Assembly (NCBI GenBank): GCA_015039365.1
Contig: WION01000063.1
Coordinates: 1-64,000 of the forward strand
Direction: 5' to 3'
DNA: 64,000 nucleotides
DNA from: Amanita rubescens
Lineage: Eukaryota > Basidiomycota > Agaricomycetes > Agaricales > Amanitaceae
The notes under the pieces are model-generated. The model made no database searches. It was not told where the DNA came from and was given only the letters and a program-made list of their open reading frames with translations. Positions 10,775 through 21,878 of the stretch are shown piece after piece (the first letter of the stretch is position 1; every line of letters starts with the position of its first letter). Both the position numbers and the translations under genes were made by a program.

Positions 10775-12836
10775 ATGCCGCCAGCTGTTTCTATACCTAC
10801 ACAAGCGACGGATTTGTTGTGGAATCGGAGAACTGATGGTAAGCTACCTATGGCACGTACGATCACAGCACCTTAATGTTATCTTAGTGCCTCTCGGGGC
10901 GTTCGATGGACGCGTTGCAGCTGTTCACCCTCACTATTCCGATTATTATATCGCCACTCCCAACCAAGAGCATATCTTTGCGCCTCCCGGTCGTTGTAAT
11001 TTATATGCAAGGATAGACGGCCGTTATGGTGTGGACGATCACACGCAGTGGCCTCAGCCATTTTCTCGGTCAGCCCCGTACCTGTGCTGTGTTCCCCAAA
11101 AAGATGCGCTAGCGTCGGAGTATTCGATCATGTGGTGGAATCCCACCCGGGTTGATTTTGAACCGGTCCATCAACATGGATGGAGCTCTGGGATCGGGTT
11201 CCTTCCACATCACGAGTTGCAAGCAATGGAGCAGTGCTGCGAACGGTTGCATGAGAGGGCGGTCCAAGCTAAAGTTGATCATAGCACCCATTACCCTGAA
11301 ACAAAATTGCTATCCGTTAATCTCCGCCGTAGTTTAAGTCGTTTGAGGGCAGTCGCAATGACGCGTAAAGAGGTCTTATTCGAATTTCGGCAGATTCAAC
11401 GTCTGTGGATGGAGCTGTGGGCGCTGCTTGACTACATAGAGATTTTTGAACCCTACATGGAAGGTCGCGTCGCTCCTGCAACAGAAACGGTCAAGGTCAT
11501 CGGTTGCTTTGTCCTTAACGCAGATGTCGCGGAGAGACTTTTTGCTGCAGGGATCCCTTATTGGTTCATACGCCCCATCTCGTCCTTCGTGAAAGAGAAT
11601 ATCCTCTCCATAACGTCTATCATTCAACCACAAGACAAGCTGGAGCTGGAAGACTATGTCCCCCCCTTTCCACGCATCTACGTAGGCGATTCAAACTACA
11701 ACCGATTTCGGGCGATCTCCGAGCACGGCTTAAAATCACTTCGTTATACGGACCTCTTTAGTGACGGAAACCCGAGAGGAATTAAACCACACGAATTCGA
11801 GCAAGCTGGACCCTCGCGAAATACTCGAGACTCACGGATAAAGCACCAACCGTGTAAGTTACTCCATTCATTCAGCTAATTTTGCATCTTATATACAGCA
11901 GATTCCCGTTCTGGAAAACCAGGCCCTAAAGCATCAACAGACCGGGATAAGTTTGAGCCGATTGATAGTCCATACATGCCTCCTGCATTACAATCGTGGC
12001 AAAGTGCCCTGCTCGCTGTCGATCGTGACCCAAAATATCTTTACTCGTCGACCAAGCTAGCAGAAAATGATGGCAAGTATGCATTCCCGGAACCGGGACT
12101 TTTCTGTTCTGGAAACAATCCCCAGCGACGAAATCGGTTCCTTACATTATGGACAACCATCCGTGATTTATGCATATACCGTCTGGCGTCTAATGCCCCT
12201 GAAGTCCGTTTGCTCTCGAACCAGGATTGGCGTACTCTATTGCATGGACATGAGCCCAATCAACAGACCATGGCAGGAAAATCTCGTCATTTCCTAACCA
12301 ATTTGTTGTCACCAGAGGCAACTGCACTGGGCATCGACATATCCAATCTCCACCAGATCTCTAACAGGGAGTTTACGGTACGGGAGACGCAGGAACACAT
12401 GTGGGGTATTTCAGAGCTATCGTTCCGGTTCGAACTTCTCATATTGGATCGCCGTGCTCTTGATCGACGCCTGTTTGAGGGTCGACATCAAGATCTTGAT
12501 TCTCTGGTCCGGGAGGGACTCGTATTACGGTGTTTCTACTTCCGTCCCAACCAACCTCGTCATCTGGCAACGGTGTCAGTTAGAAACGCTCGCCTGGGAC
12601 TGGCATCGCCTGATGTCCGAGATCGCCTTCCATACCTCCATGCTTTGCGTCGGGTGATGTTTGAATGGGACAGTTATCATCGACATCATGTAGCGCGCCT
12701 GCCAACACCGACAGCAGAGGCCCCAGAGAACGAGCTGCTACATTATGAATATGCTCTTGCCAGATTCTACACCCAGAGTTACTTTCGGTATTTTGGTCGT
12801 GCAGCCATCATTCCGGGAACATTGCCAGACACTTAG
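10775..12836 (+). CDS. Conserved hypothetical protein (WFIRP-motif family)
   Basis: Three exons (10775-10838, 10888-11853, 11899-12836) keep phase and encode 655 residues. The first exon encodes only 21 residues, starting MPPAVSIPTQATDLLW. The N-terminal half is rich in Trp, Tyr and His. A segment near residues 230-250 reads AERLFAAGIPYWFIRP, which I associate with a multicopy family of unknown function in Agaricomycetes. The C-terminal half (RHFLTNLLSPEATALGI; VFEWD-like RVMFEWDSYHRHH) is repeated in broken form at 17990-18785. There is no signal peptide or membrane segment, and no enzymatic motif that I can name. Confidence 0.7.
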
Positions 12837-13480
12837 TTTCTTTTTCTTGTAATAATCTCTTAGCCTTTCTTAGCGAACATTTGATATCATCATCTTTTGA
12901 TCACCATAGTCAAGTTGTCAAGTTGATCCCAAAAATGGTTGTCATGATTTATCGCCAGCCTAACCATTCATTATCACCGTGCCGCATTACTACTTTGTTC
13001 AAATATCACATATGTACATTCAAGTGATCATTAAGATTCTACTCTATTTTCCTTCAGCTCGGGGTCAATGCATTGTGTTGCTTATGCTAATCATGCCTGC
13101 CATTTGATCTACTCGAGCCTACACCCGGCCAGCTCCCTATCTCATAAGGGCCAAAAATTCTGACGGGCCGGGGTAACAGCGCGCGGAAAGAGACAAAGAG
13201 AGACAAAGAGAGACAAAGAGAGCCTACTAAGAGAGACAAAGAGAGCCTAAGAGACCTGGCAAGCCTCAGCTACTAGTAAGAGAGACTCTTTGGCAGGTCA
13301 CATTGCGCTCAGCGTCTCTCATCTCTTCACCTCCCTCTTATGTTGTCCTCGAGGTCGTCGTACAGAAACTACAGGAGTAAGACGTTGCGTCGCTCCCAAG
13401 GGCTAGACTTTCGGGTTACCTTTTCTCAATCGAACATGCGCACCATCTTGCCAGTGGTTTACTACTGATTGGCCAGGCTG
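12030..13480 (+). repeat. Segmental duplication, copy 1
   Basis: This includes the last exon of the gene above plus about 640 bases of 3' flank (the block 'TCTTAGCCTTTCTTAGCG', then 'GGGGTCAATGCATTGTGTTGCT'). It recurs with substitutions and small indels at about 17990-19400 in the same orientation. Confidence 0.85.
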
Positions 13481-13490
13481 GAGTAAAACA
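13185..13490 (+). repeat. Composite repeat, leader and conserved block
   Basis: GAGACAAA repeats at about 13190-13255 precede the conserved block containing TTGCGTCGCTCCCAAGGG and CTTTCTCAATCGAACATGCG, then ACTGATTGGCCAGGCT. The copy breaks off here and is followed by an inverted tail copy. Confidence 0.75.
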
Positions 13491-13739
13491 ATTTGTAAAT
13501 AAATCCAAGCCCACGCCATGAGGTGATGCGCCGGTAGATCTCTGGCCAGCACACTGAAAGAAGGTATTTGAAGAACCAGCGAGAAAATTCAGACTGGAAG
13601 GAGGTACCTCTTTGCAAGGGAGGTAGGACCCTAGTCAATTGATGTTGGCACTTGTAACATGTCAGCGCAAAGGAGCCAATTCACTCACTCGATCATACGG
13701 CATGCAAGGTCCAATAAGATCTTTTGCCAATGTCCGTCG

Positions 13740-14640
13740 TCTTTACCTGTTTTGATTTGCTTTCCATCGCCCGCGTCATGTTATCACGATTGTTTATCTT
13801 ATAACTTGCGCCAGAATACAATTTATTAACAAAGACAAGAGATACAAGGGTATTAAGATATCAAAACTGCCAACGCGAAGTACGTTGGCTACTGCGAGAG
13901 TGGCAGAGTTTGAGCGGGGCAGGGTGAGACCGTCGTGTAAATGGATGGTATGCACGAATTTCTATCGCAGAAACACAGGTCAAAATGATTGATTGGTGTG
14001 CAGGGCGGGAAACAAAACCTACGGGGGTAGAGCTCAATATAGCGATCAAAACGTAGGTCTGTGGGCCACTTGGTTTGAGGTCATGGTTCAGCGACTTGAG
14101 AACGGAAAATGTGCGTCACCTTACCAGAAATGCCAGAACTACTCCCTCCGCATAACGGGTGACCCGCAATCAAACCCGCCTGACGACTACGTTATAGCAA
14201 AGTCCTCAGCGCACGAGCCGCTAGTATGTGCACATTGCGAGAGACCGGGACTGTCACGCGTGACGTGCCTGCCAAATTGGGCGAACACGCTGGCCAACGC
14301 GAAGAACGTGGGATGGGGGAAGAACAAGGCGATATTGTGACTAACAGTATAGAGAAAAATGACAGAGGGACGCGTTGGGGAACTTTCTATCGCGGAAATA
14401 CGGAATTAAATCGATCGGTTAGCATGCGAGGCGTGAATTGAGAGAAACGGAGGCCCGGTGATAGAAGGAACGGCACTGGATGCGTGTTTCCTGCATAGAA
14501 GGTTGAAGGATGCATTGAAATGAAGAAAAAAGTGGGAAGCCAACGATAGAGGGGTCGTATGCGCCGAATAAGGGAGAATGTGCCCGCTGCTATGCTTGGC
14601 CGTGACGGAGGCGGTGGAACAGGCAAGACGGTCAATATCA
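13740..14640 (-). repeat. Composite repeat, inverted tail copy
   Basis: The reverse complement matches about 36990-37640 and related copies: TTTGTTAATAAATTGTATTC tail, GCGATAGAAAGT boxes (seen inverted as ACTTTCTATCGC), then GTGCCGTTCCTTCTATCAC. Together with the leader at 13185 it forms a rearranged, head-to-head junction. Confidence 0.75.
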
Positions 14641-15969
14641 TCTACTCTGGACGAGCATACTCATCGGAGAGACCAAGGAGATGAAGGTCAGAGTCTGACA
14701 TCTTGAACGTCGTGTACACTTCAGACGGCGTAAACAGGCGTTTCTCCGGCCGAAGGGCTTAAGATCCTGGGCATGTAGGGCTGAGTCAAGGTCTATGGTT
14801 ATGGCTGGCTTGTCGTGTTCTGCGGTTGTTGAGTATCAGAACGGGGGTCGGGAAAATACGAGCAAAAACTCCAGGTAAGAATCCCCCTGCCGGATCTGTA
14901 ACATCAACGCAATAATTTTGCTCGAACCCCTTGTCGTTAAGACCAAACGTTTCGACGGAGGCGCCACCCATCCTGCCTTCTCTATATGCAAACTGCGGAC
15001 GGACGACGACAAATGAATTGCGCGCAGTGTAAGCCGATGCAGGTCAGGCACCACCGCAACCACACCTTGTGTAACTACTCGTTGTTCAGCGCGTCCGCAC
15101 CCGCAGGTAACAGTGAACTCACCCAAATTATCATGACCTGAAAGGCCACCCGTTAAACTCCGCTCATATCCAACAAGCGGTACGCTTCCTGCGTTCCGTG
15201 ACCTAAATTTTTTCAGAACAAAAGTTTAAGAAGAGGTTAGGACAACCCACGATTGCCAACAACATGCCACAGGTCGTCTTGAATGTGCGTCGGGATCCAA
15301 GAACGGTTCCGAAATTGTAGTTCCATGTCACATTTGTCCAACAGTCATGTCACGCGTCACGTCTTCTCCAACGTTTAACTTTTATCGAAAACCTTCTCTT
15401 CGCACCTTTCCAGCTAAAAAGCCTGATGTCTGGCCTCGCTCCATCCGTAGCCTGTCGGATACCGGTATCGGGTGAGTTGTTGTCTTCAGCTTCAATCATC
15501 GGTTACTCGCCCTTCTTGCACTGCCTATACCCTTTGTTCTGAGCCCCGGATTGAATAGCGACCTCACTTGCACAAGCTCATGGCCTGGCGTCGACCCTGA
15601 TGCCCCAGTTTGTGCTAGCTGGGGGAGCGACGTCGTTCCGGCGGTCAAGCGTATTGTGTCTCAACCTGTCTCGTGGGGCAGGCTCCTTTTGCCCCTTGCT
15701 CTGAACCAGGGACTGAATAGCAATGCCACTTGCGCAATCTCATGGCCTGGCGTCGACCCTGATGCCCCAGTTTGTGCTAGCTGGTGGAGCAAAGTCATTC
15801 CGGTATGAAGCGGCGTCCTGAGCCTTTGAGTCAAAGTACCCAGGCTCATTTGTGCTCACCAGTCTCCACCTTCCAAACCGCTCATTGCACCCCCATCCTA
15901 AATTGAACCTGATGCTAAAAGCCATGTACAGCGCCATCTATATGCCCTGCACCCAGGGGGCCATCCATT
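14641..15969. other. Upstream region of the TET/JBP gene with a tandem duplication
   Basis: No gene is supported. Two copies of an approximately 110-base block (about 15530-15640 and 15690-15805), each with TGGCCTGGCGTCGACCCTGA and TGCCCCAGTTTGTGCTAGCT, lie 165 bases apart. A minus-strand open stretch at 14836-15126 has no recognisable relatives and is not called. Confidence 0.5.
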
Positions 15970-17667
15970 ATGTCAAAAACCTTCTCCATAACGGAGCATT
16001 TCCAGGCTCGACAAATTGAGGATTTATTTGAAGGGCCGCTCTCTGATGTGGAGTTCCTATACAGTGACAGTGAGGATGAAGAAAAGCCAACCGGAGCAAA
16101 ACGCAAACGCACCGGCGGTGAGCATGCTGCCCCTTTGTCAGCACCCCTATACTGCGACAGTGAGGATGAAGAAAGGCCAACTGGAGCAAAACGCAAACGC
16201 ACGGGCGGTGCCAATCATGCTGCCCCTTTGTCAGCACTCCTATACAGCAGCAGTGAGGATGAAGAAAAGCCAACCGGAGCAAAGCGCAAAGGCACCGGCA
16301 GTGCCAATCATGCTGCCCCTTTGTCAGCACCCGGGGCAAAGGGAAGAGGTAATCGTCGCTCCATCATACGGCGAAGGAAGAAGCGAATTGCCCAGCAGAA
16401 GGAAGACAAGATGGATTCTACCGATTCTAAGCACGTCGCTAACGAACCTAAGCACGTCGCTAAGAAGCGGCGGCTTGAGGCTGTAAAGGACGTCATCTTG
16501 GTGGACTACAGCCTACCATCAGATGCCCAAGCCCAGACCACCCGACCAGGATGGATAGGGAAACGCATTGCCGGGCTGCCCCAGCGTGTCTTTTCTTACA
16601 CAGAGCTTATCAACGACTACCAAATGACGCGTTTTCCTTGGGATGGGCTGTGGGCACTTTTTTTCATCCATCTGTCCTTCTGCTGCTGACAGATGCCTCA
16701 GCTCAACGCACCTTTTGCTGGACAAAAATGGCTACATCGTCGGCGTGCTTTTGGGGATGCCTAGAGATGTGAAGGGGTGGAAAGAGGCCCAGGGGATGGC
16801 GTTTGTTGCCCTGGACAAGGCAGCTGATGTGATCTGTCCCCGAGCTAAGGAGGCCAGCCATCGTCGAGGCGAATTCCCCTCCCTACCTCATGGCATATCC
16901 TTTGGGGGAGGGCAACCGGTAAGCATCCTTCAACCAAATGCCTTAATTTACCAGCCAACCGGGTCTTAGGAGCCTCAGTTTCTGACGCACTCCTCTGACG
17001 CCATCACCGTAGCACTCGAAGAACTAGCCACAAACAAAGGCATCCAAAGGATGTGCAATTACGCCAGTTGTAGGCCGCCTGTTTTTAGCAGATAGGGTGA
17101 CAATGCTGACCTTGTCTAGGCGGGTATCAATTATATGGGGAACGAAACTTTGAGCACATGAGGGCCACTATAGAAGCAATAAAGACAAGGTATGATGACC
17201 ACCCCAACGAGCTCAAAAGACTTCGACGAGAGTACGACGACCAGATGGGTGCCTACCCCTGTCGCTCATATAATGTTGGGAAGAAAAGCGTCACGTTTCC
17301 TCATACTGATAATGGCAATCTATCTCATTCCTGGTGTTCTGTTACACCCCTCGGCTCATTCAATCATCAGACAGGGGGCCATTTGGTCCTTTGGGATTTT
17401 GGACTGGTCATTGACTTCCCTGCTGGTGCTACCATTCTGATACCATCCTCCGTCATCCTTCATTCCAACACCACAATCAAAGATGATGAAACACGGTATG
17501 CCATCGTCCAATATGTATCTGGCGGGCTTTTCCGTTGGGTTGAAAACGGCTACTCAACACAGGATGATTCAAAGCAGGGGCCTGAGCCACGAACAGATGG
17601 TGGGAGGTGGGCAAGTGCGGTTAAGATGTTCACAAACATAGCAGAGCTGGTTGAAGGTGGCGTTTAG
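15970..17667 (+). CDS. TET/JBP-type 2-oxoglutarate/Fe(II) dioxygenase
   Basis: Four exons (15970-16649, 16693-16918, 16970-17069, 17120-17667) phase to 517 residues. Residues about 30-120 are three near-identical 30-residue repeats (SEDEEKPTGAKRK, then NHAAPLSA), followed by a basic KKRR region likely to be nuclear. The C-terminal domain has PHTDNGN (H about 395, D about 397), ILHSN (H about 450), TRYAIVQY (R about 460, for 2-oxoglutarate) and LFRWVENGY. This order and spacing match the fungal TET/JBP family, whose studied members oxidise 5-methylcytosine or thymine in DNA. All metal and cosubstrate residues are present and the frame is intact. Such genes are known to be linked to transposons in basidiomycetes, which fits this setting; no transposase is directly adjacent. 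Substrate preference cannot be told. Confidence 0.85.
16060..16335 (+). repeat. Coding minisatellite, three units of about 90-95 bases
   Basis: Three tandem units, each beginning CTATACAG(T/C)GACAGTGAGG or close to it and ending CTGCCCCTTTGTCAGCAC, lie in frame inside the dioxygenase gene. They encode alternating acidic (SEDEE) and basic (AKRK) patches. High similarity points to recent expansion. Confidence 0.9.
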
Positions 17668-17989
17668 CTAAGTAGGGCACCCTTATAGAGCACTACGCTC
17701 ATGTTCATGCAATGTTGCTTACCGGAAACAGTTTCAGCCTAGTTTTTTTTAGCGGTGGTGTGTTTAGACAGTGATTGAATCTGATTGATATTGATGACTT
17801 CTTGATCATTGACCACGGACCACTGCTAAATATGCGCGAAAAAGCTGCAATCTCCCATGCCAGCTGTTCTCGCTCACATGAACCAACCCCTAGGTTCTTG
17901 CCTCCCATACATCGCGGAACTCGCTGCTGCGCAACAACTATCAAACAAACCCTTAGTTGCGATGGAGTTTCGAGGTACTAGTGCAGCTG
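17668..17989. other. Intergenic region
   Basis: Between the dioxygenase stop and the decayed gene copy. It contains a short frame (from 17857) that runs into the pseudogene, but nothing that supports a separate gene. Confidence 0.4.
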
Positions 17990-18785
17990 AAACCAAATAT
18001 CTTTACTCGTCAACCAAGCTGGCAGACAATGATGGGAAGGTATGCATTCCCAGAACCGGGACTTTTCTGTTCCGGCAACAATCCCCAGCGACGACAACCA
18101 TCCGTGATTTATGCATATACCGTCTGGTGTCTAATGCCCCTAAAGTCCGTTTGCTCTCGAACCAGGATTGGCGTACTCTATTGCATGGACATGAGCCCAG
18201 TCGACAGACCATGGCAGGGAAATCTCGTCATTTCCTAACCAATTTTTTGTCACCAGAGGCAACTGCGCTGGGAATCGACACCAGATCTCTAGCTGGAAGT
18301 TTACGGTACAGGAGACGCAGGAACGCATGTGGGGTATTTCAGAGCTATCGTTCCGGTTCGAACTTCTCATATTGGATCGCCGTGCTCTTGATTGACGCCT
18401 GTTCGAGGGTCGACATCAAGATCTTGATTCTCTGGTCCGGGAGGGACTCGTATTACGGTGTTTCTTCCGTCCCAACCAACCTCGTCGTCTGGCAACGGTG
18501 TCAGTTAGAAACGCTCGCCTGGGACTGGCATCCCCTGATGTCCGAGATCGCCTTCCATACCTCCATGCCTTGTGTCGGGTGATGTTTGAATGGGACAATT
18601 ATCATCGACATCATGTAGCGCGCCTGCCATCACCGACAGCGGAGGCCCCAGAGAACGAGCTGCTGCATTACGAATATCCTCTCGCCAGATTCTACACCCA
18701 CAATTACTTTCGATATTTTGGTCGTGCAGCCATCATTCCAAGAACGTTGCCAGACACTAGGCTACCAAGTTTCTTTTTCTTGTAA
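17990..18785 (+). pseudogene. Decayed 3' copy of the WFIRP-motif gene
   Basis: The DNA matches 12030-12836 (for example KYLYSSTKLA, then RLLSNQDWRTLLHGHEP). It lacks the first 60 percent of the gene and carries several indels that move the reading between frames, notably near 18050, 18090, 18290 and 18400. It ends with a small insertion next to the former stop codon. It is a relic of a segmental duplication, not a gene. Confidence 0.9.
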
Positions 18786-19400
18786 TAATGTCTTAGCCTT
18801 TCTTAGCGTACATTTTCAAACCTTGATATCATCATCTTTTGATCACCGTATTCAAGCTGTCAAGTTGATCCCAAAAACGGTTGTCATGATTTATCTCCAG
18901 CCTAACCATTCATTAATGATTATCATCACCAATGTGCTTTGTTCAAATACGTTCAAGTGATCGTTTAAGATTCTACTCTATTTTCCTTCAGCTTGGGGTC
19001 AATGCATTGTGTTGCTCATGCCATTCATGCCTGCCATTTGAACTACTCGAGCCTACACTCGGCCAGCTCCCTATCTCATAGAGGGCGATGGGTAACAGCC
19101 CAGTGTCATCGCGGAGAGAGACAAAGAGAGACAAAGAGAGACAGAGAGAGAGACAAAGAGAGACAAAGAGAGCCTAAGAGAGTCTGAGAGAGCCTAAGAG
19201 AGATTCAGGTCACACATTTCCCAGGGACTCAGCGTCTCTCCTTTCTTCACCTCCCTCTTATATCGTCCTAAAGATCGTCGTGCAGAAATTACAGGAGTTA
19301 GACGCTGCGTCGCTTCCAAGGGCTAGACTTTCGGGTTACCCTTTCTCAACCGAACATGTGCACCATCTTGCTGGTTTACTGATTGGCCAGGCTACCTTAC
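17990..19400 (+). repeat. Segmental duplication, copy 2
   Basis: Second copy of 12030-13480. It includes the pseudogene, its 3' flank and the first part of a composite repeat. Confidence 0.85.
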
Positions 19401-19638
19401 TCTTTCAACGGTGCATTCAACGGTTAGATTCCATGCACCCTTTGTTGTGTCGCTTATGATCGGTTCCTTAGGTTGTCGAAGGAAGCCAGGTTGTGAATTG
19501 GTTTTAAAACGGGAATGTAACACCTGAACTGCAACCGAATGTCCATTCTCGTTCATCCACAGGTTAGATCTAATGGAGCTTCTGCTATATCGTTTATGAA
19601 CAGTTCCTCATGCTGTTGAAGCTCGTGGATGGCGACGA

Positions 19639-21878
19639 GAGGTCTTTACCCTCCCCCACTCATTCCTTATGGATTCCTTGCATTCTGCGTGGAGGTTCCA
19701 TGGAATCCACGTGGATTCCTGGCAATTTCAAGATGGTCCAAATGGCCCAGAACACACTAAAAAAAGTCCATGGAATCCGTGTGGAATCCGTGTGGAATCC
19801 ATGCATATTCCACGGAATCTCAGGAATTTGCCTGGAACAGGAGTGACAAGGAATCCACATGGACTCCATGGACTCCATGGATTCCAGGTACATTTCTGCC
19901 TGGTTTGCATAATGCTGACATACAAGGACTTTCAGCACAAGGAGTCCTCAGGAGTCCACATGGACTCCTGATTCCCATGGTCATGTGACAGGCCACTTGG
20001 TCTGTGCGCCAGCCCACAGGTATATAAGGAGAGGGCATGTACCACATATCCCCCACTGCTTCCCCCCCTTCCTTGAGGATGGGGGGGAGGGGAGTGATAA
20101 GATTAGATAGATAGATAGTGATTAGATATATGTACATCTCATAGGTAAGCTTAGGTAAGCTTAAGTAGCAGTATGATGATGTAGATAAGATAAGATCACA
20201 GATAAGATAATATGATTTCCTTTTATAGAATTTGTGACAACATGAGGTGTGTGACGCGTGACTGTGACAAAAAAGATGCACCTAGATTGTGTGATTCAGA
20301 ATATACAAGAATGACAGTGCCAAACAAAGTCAAACATGAGAAACACTTTTTCACATCTGACAGAAAATTGAAAAAATCCAAAAAATTGTCAAAAATCCAA
20401 AAACATTATGTGATCACATCTCTGCAAGAATTGCAGTGCAAAACACAACCAAACACAAGATATTTTCAAAATACTGTTTTGGTGGGAATGGTGGCTGTTA
20501 CAGTAATGGACTCCTACATTAGTACACAATCATGCTTGGCAGACAAGCCTCCTCATTCATCATGCCTATCCTTGCTTACTCTACCTTGATTACTTTGCTG
20601 ACACATGCATTGTTACATATGTAGCTGTGGTCAACGATCTGATATGTAGTGGGGTGTACACACTTTACTGTATTTATTTCTGCAACACAATCAGGACCTA
20701 GCCTACTCCTTTGCAAATTTGTAGTTGTTTCCCCCATTTGACTGGTGTGTTTGCAAAATGCTGTACCTACTAAGCTTCCACACCAGAGTGACCATCTGGC
20801 AAATGATACAATGAGACAGACTAGGGCTATGTAAGACTAGTATGGATACATATATTGAAAGAACACCTCAAGTTTGCAATAGTGCCCCTTAGACAGTCAG
20901 ACAGTCAGACAATAAGTGTATCAGCAGCTGACAGTGCCTTTTAGATAGTCAGACAATCAGACAACTTATGCAACAGTGTCTCTCAGATAGTCAGACAGTC
21001 AGACAATTAGTGTATCAGCATCCATCAGTGTCTCTTAGATGGTCAGGCAGTCAGACAATTAATGTGTCAGCATCTATCAGACAATCAGAAAAGCAGAAAA
21101 GCAGAAAATCAGACAAGTTATGGAGTAGTGTATCTCAGATGATTAGGCAGTCAGACAACCAGTGTGTCAGACAGAACCAGATGCGATCAGACTTTTACTG
21201 TGTTAGCTGATGGTCATCCAGTAGGTCACTTCTGTACTACTGATAACTGAGATCCTTAAAGTCTGCTTAGATGCCCAGCCTTTTCAGCTAACAGATGTGG
21301 TTGCTGGAGGTATCCATAAGCTGGTAGGTGTGAGAGGGAGGTGGCAGGTGATTGCAAGTGGTTCCTTGTGATGGTAATGAGGTAGACATTGATAACTTGA
21401 ATTGCTGGCATGTCAGCCACCATTGATCACTAGCTGTCAATATTCTGCTAACAACTGCTCACCAATGTATGTATCTCCAGATAGTCTGTGGCTTTTGAAT
21501 GGTTAGCTGATACTGATCCAAGGACTATCTTGGTATTTGGACTCTATGCATGTCCTAAGATAATAAATCTTATATAGGTTTGATCTTAGGAATTTTCTAT
21601 ATTTTTTGGAATTTTTTCCATATTTTTTAATGCATATATTGCTGCATGGAATCCACAGAGTCCACATGGATTCCAGACAATGTACCAGGAATTCAGGTGT
21701 AAATCATGTTTTTGCCTGTTGCCAGGAATGTGCCTGGACTGAGCATGGAATCCTGGTAGAATTTCCACAGAAATTTCCTTTTTGCAAGGAATCCATGTGG
21801 AATCCATGTGGATTCTGTATGGATTCCATGGAGTCAGCCAGGATCCTGCCAGGAAGCGTGGGGGAGGGTAAAGTACTG
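19639..21878 (+). mobile_element. Non-autonomous TIR element, copy A
   Basis: It begins GAGGTCTTTACCCTCCCCCAC and ends as the complement of CAGTACTTTACCCTCCCCCAC, giving TIRs with a perfect 16-base core. GGCGACGA flanks both ends (19631-19638 and 21879-21886), an 8-base target duplication, the hAT size. Both subterminal regions are packed with TGGAATCC/GGATTCCA palindromic units. An internal TATATAAGG lies at about 20021, and an AGTCAGACA-rich minisatellite at 20890-21180. No transposase reading frame is present. Confidence 0.85.
20885..21185 (+). repeat. AGTCAGACA minisatellite in copy A
   Basis: Irregular units of about 55-65 bases, each with CAGACAGTCAGACAA followed by GTGTATCAGCA. Copy B holds a shorter version at about 29945-30165. 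Confidence 0.8.

Noticed and set aside
20885..21185. CRISPR-like array of repeats and spacers
   Set aside because: Eukaryotic context, irregular spacing and degenerate AGTCAGACA units indicate an ordinary minisatellite.
19639..21878. Open frames of 60-184 codons in the TIR element (for example the WNPCG-rich peptides) as genes
   Set aside because: They are translations of the GGAATCC palindromic repeats, occur on both strands and lack protein-like features.
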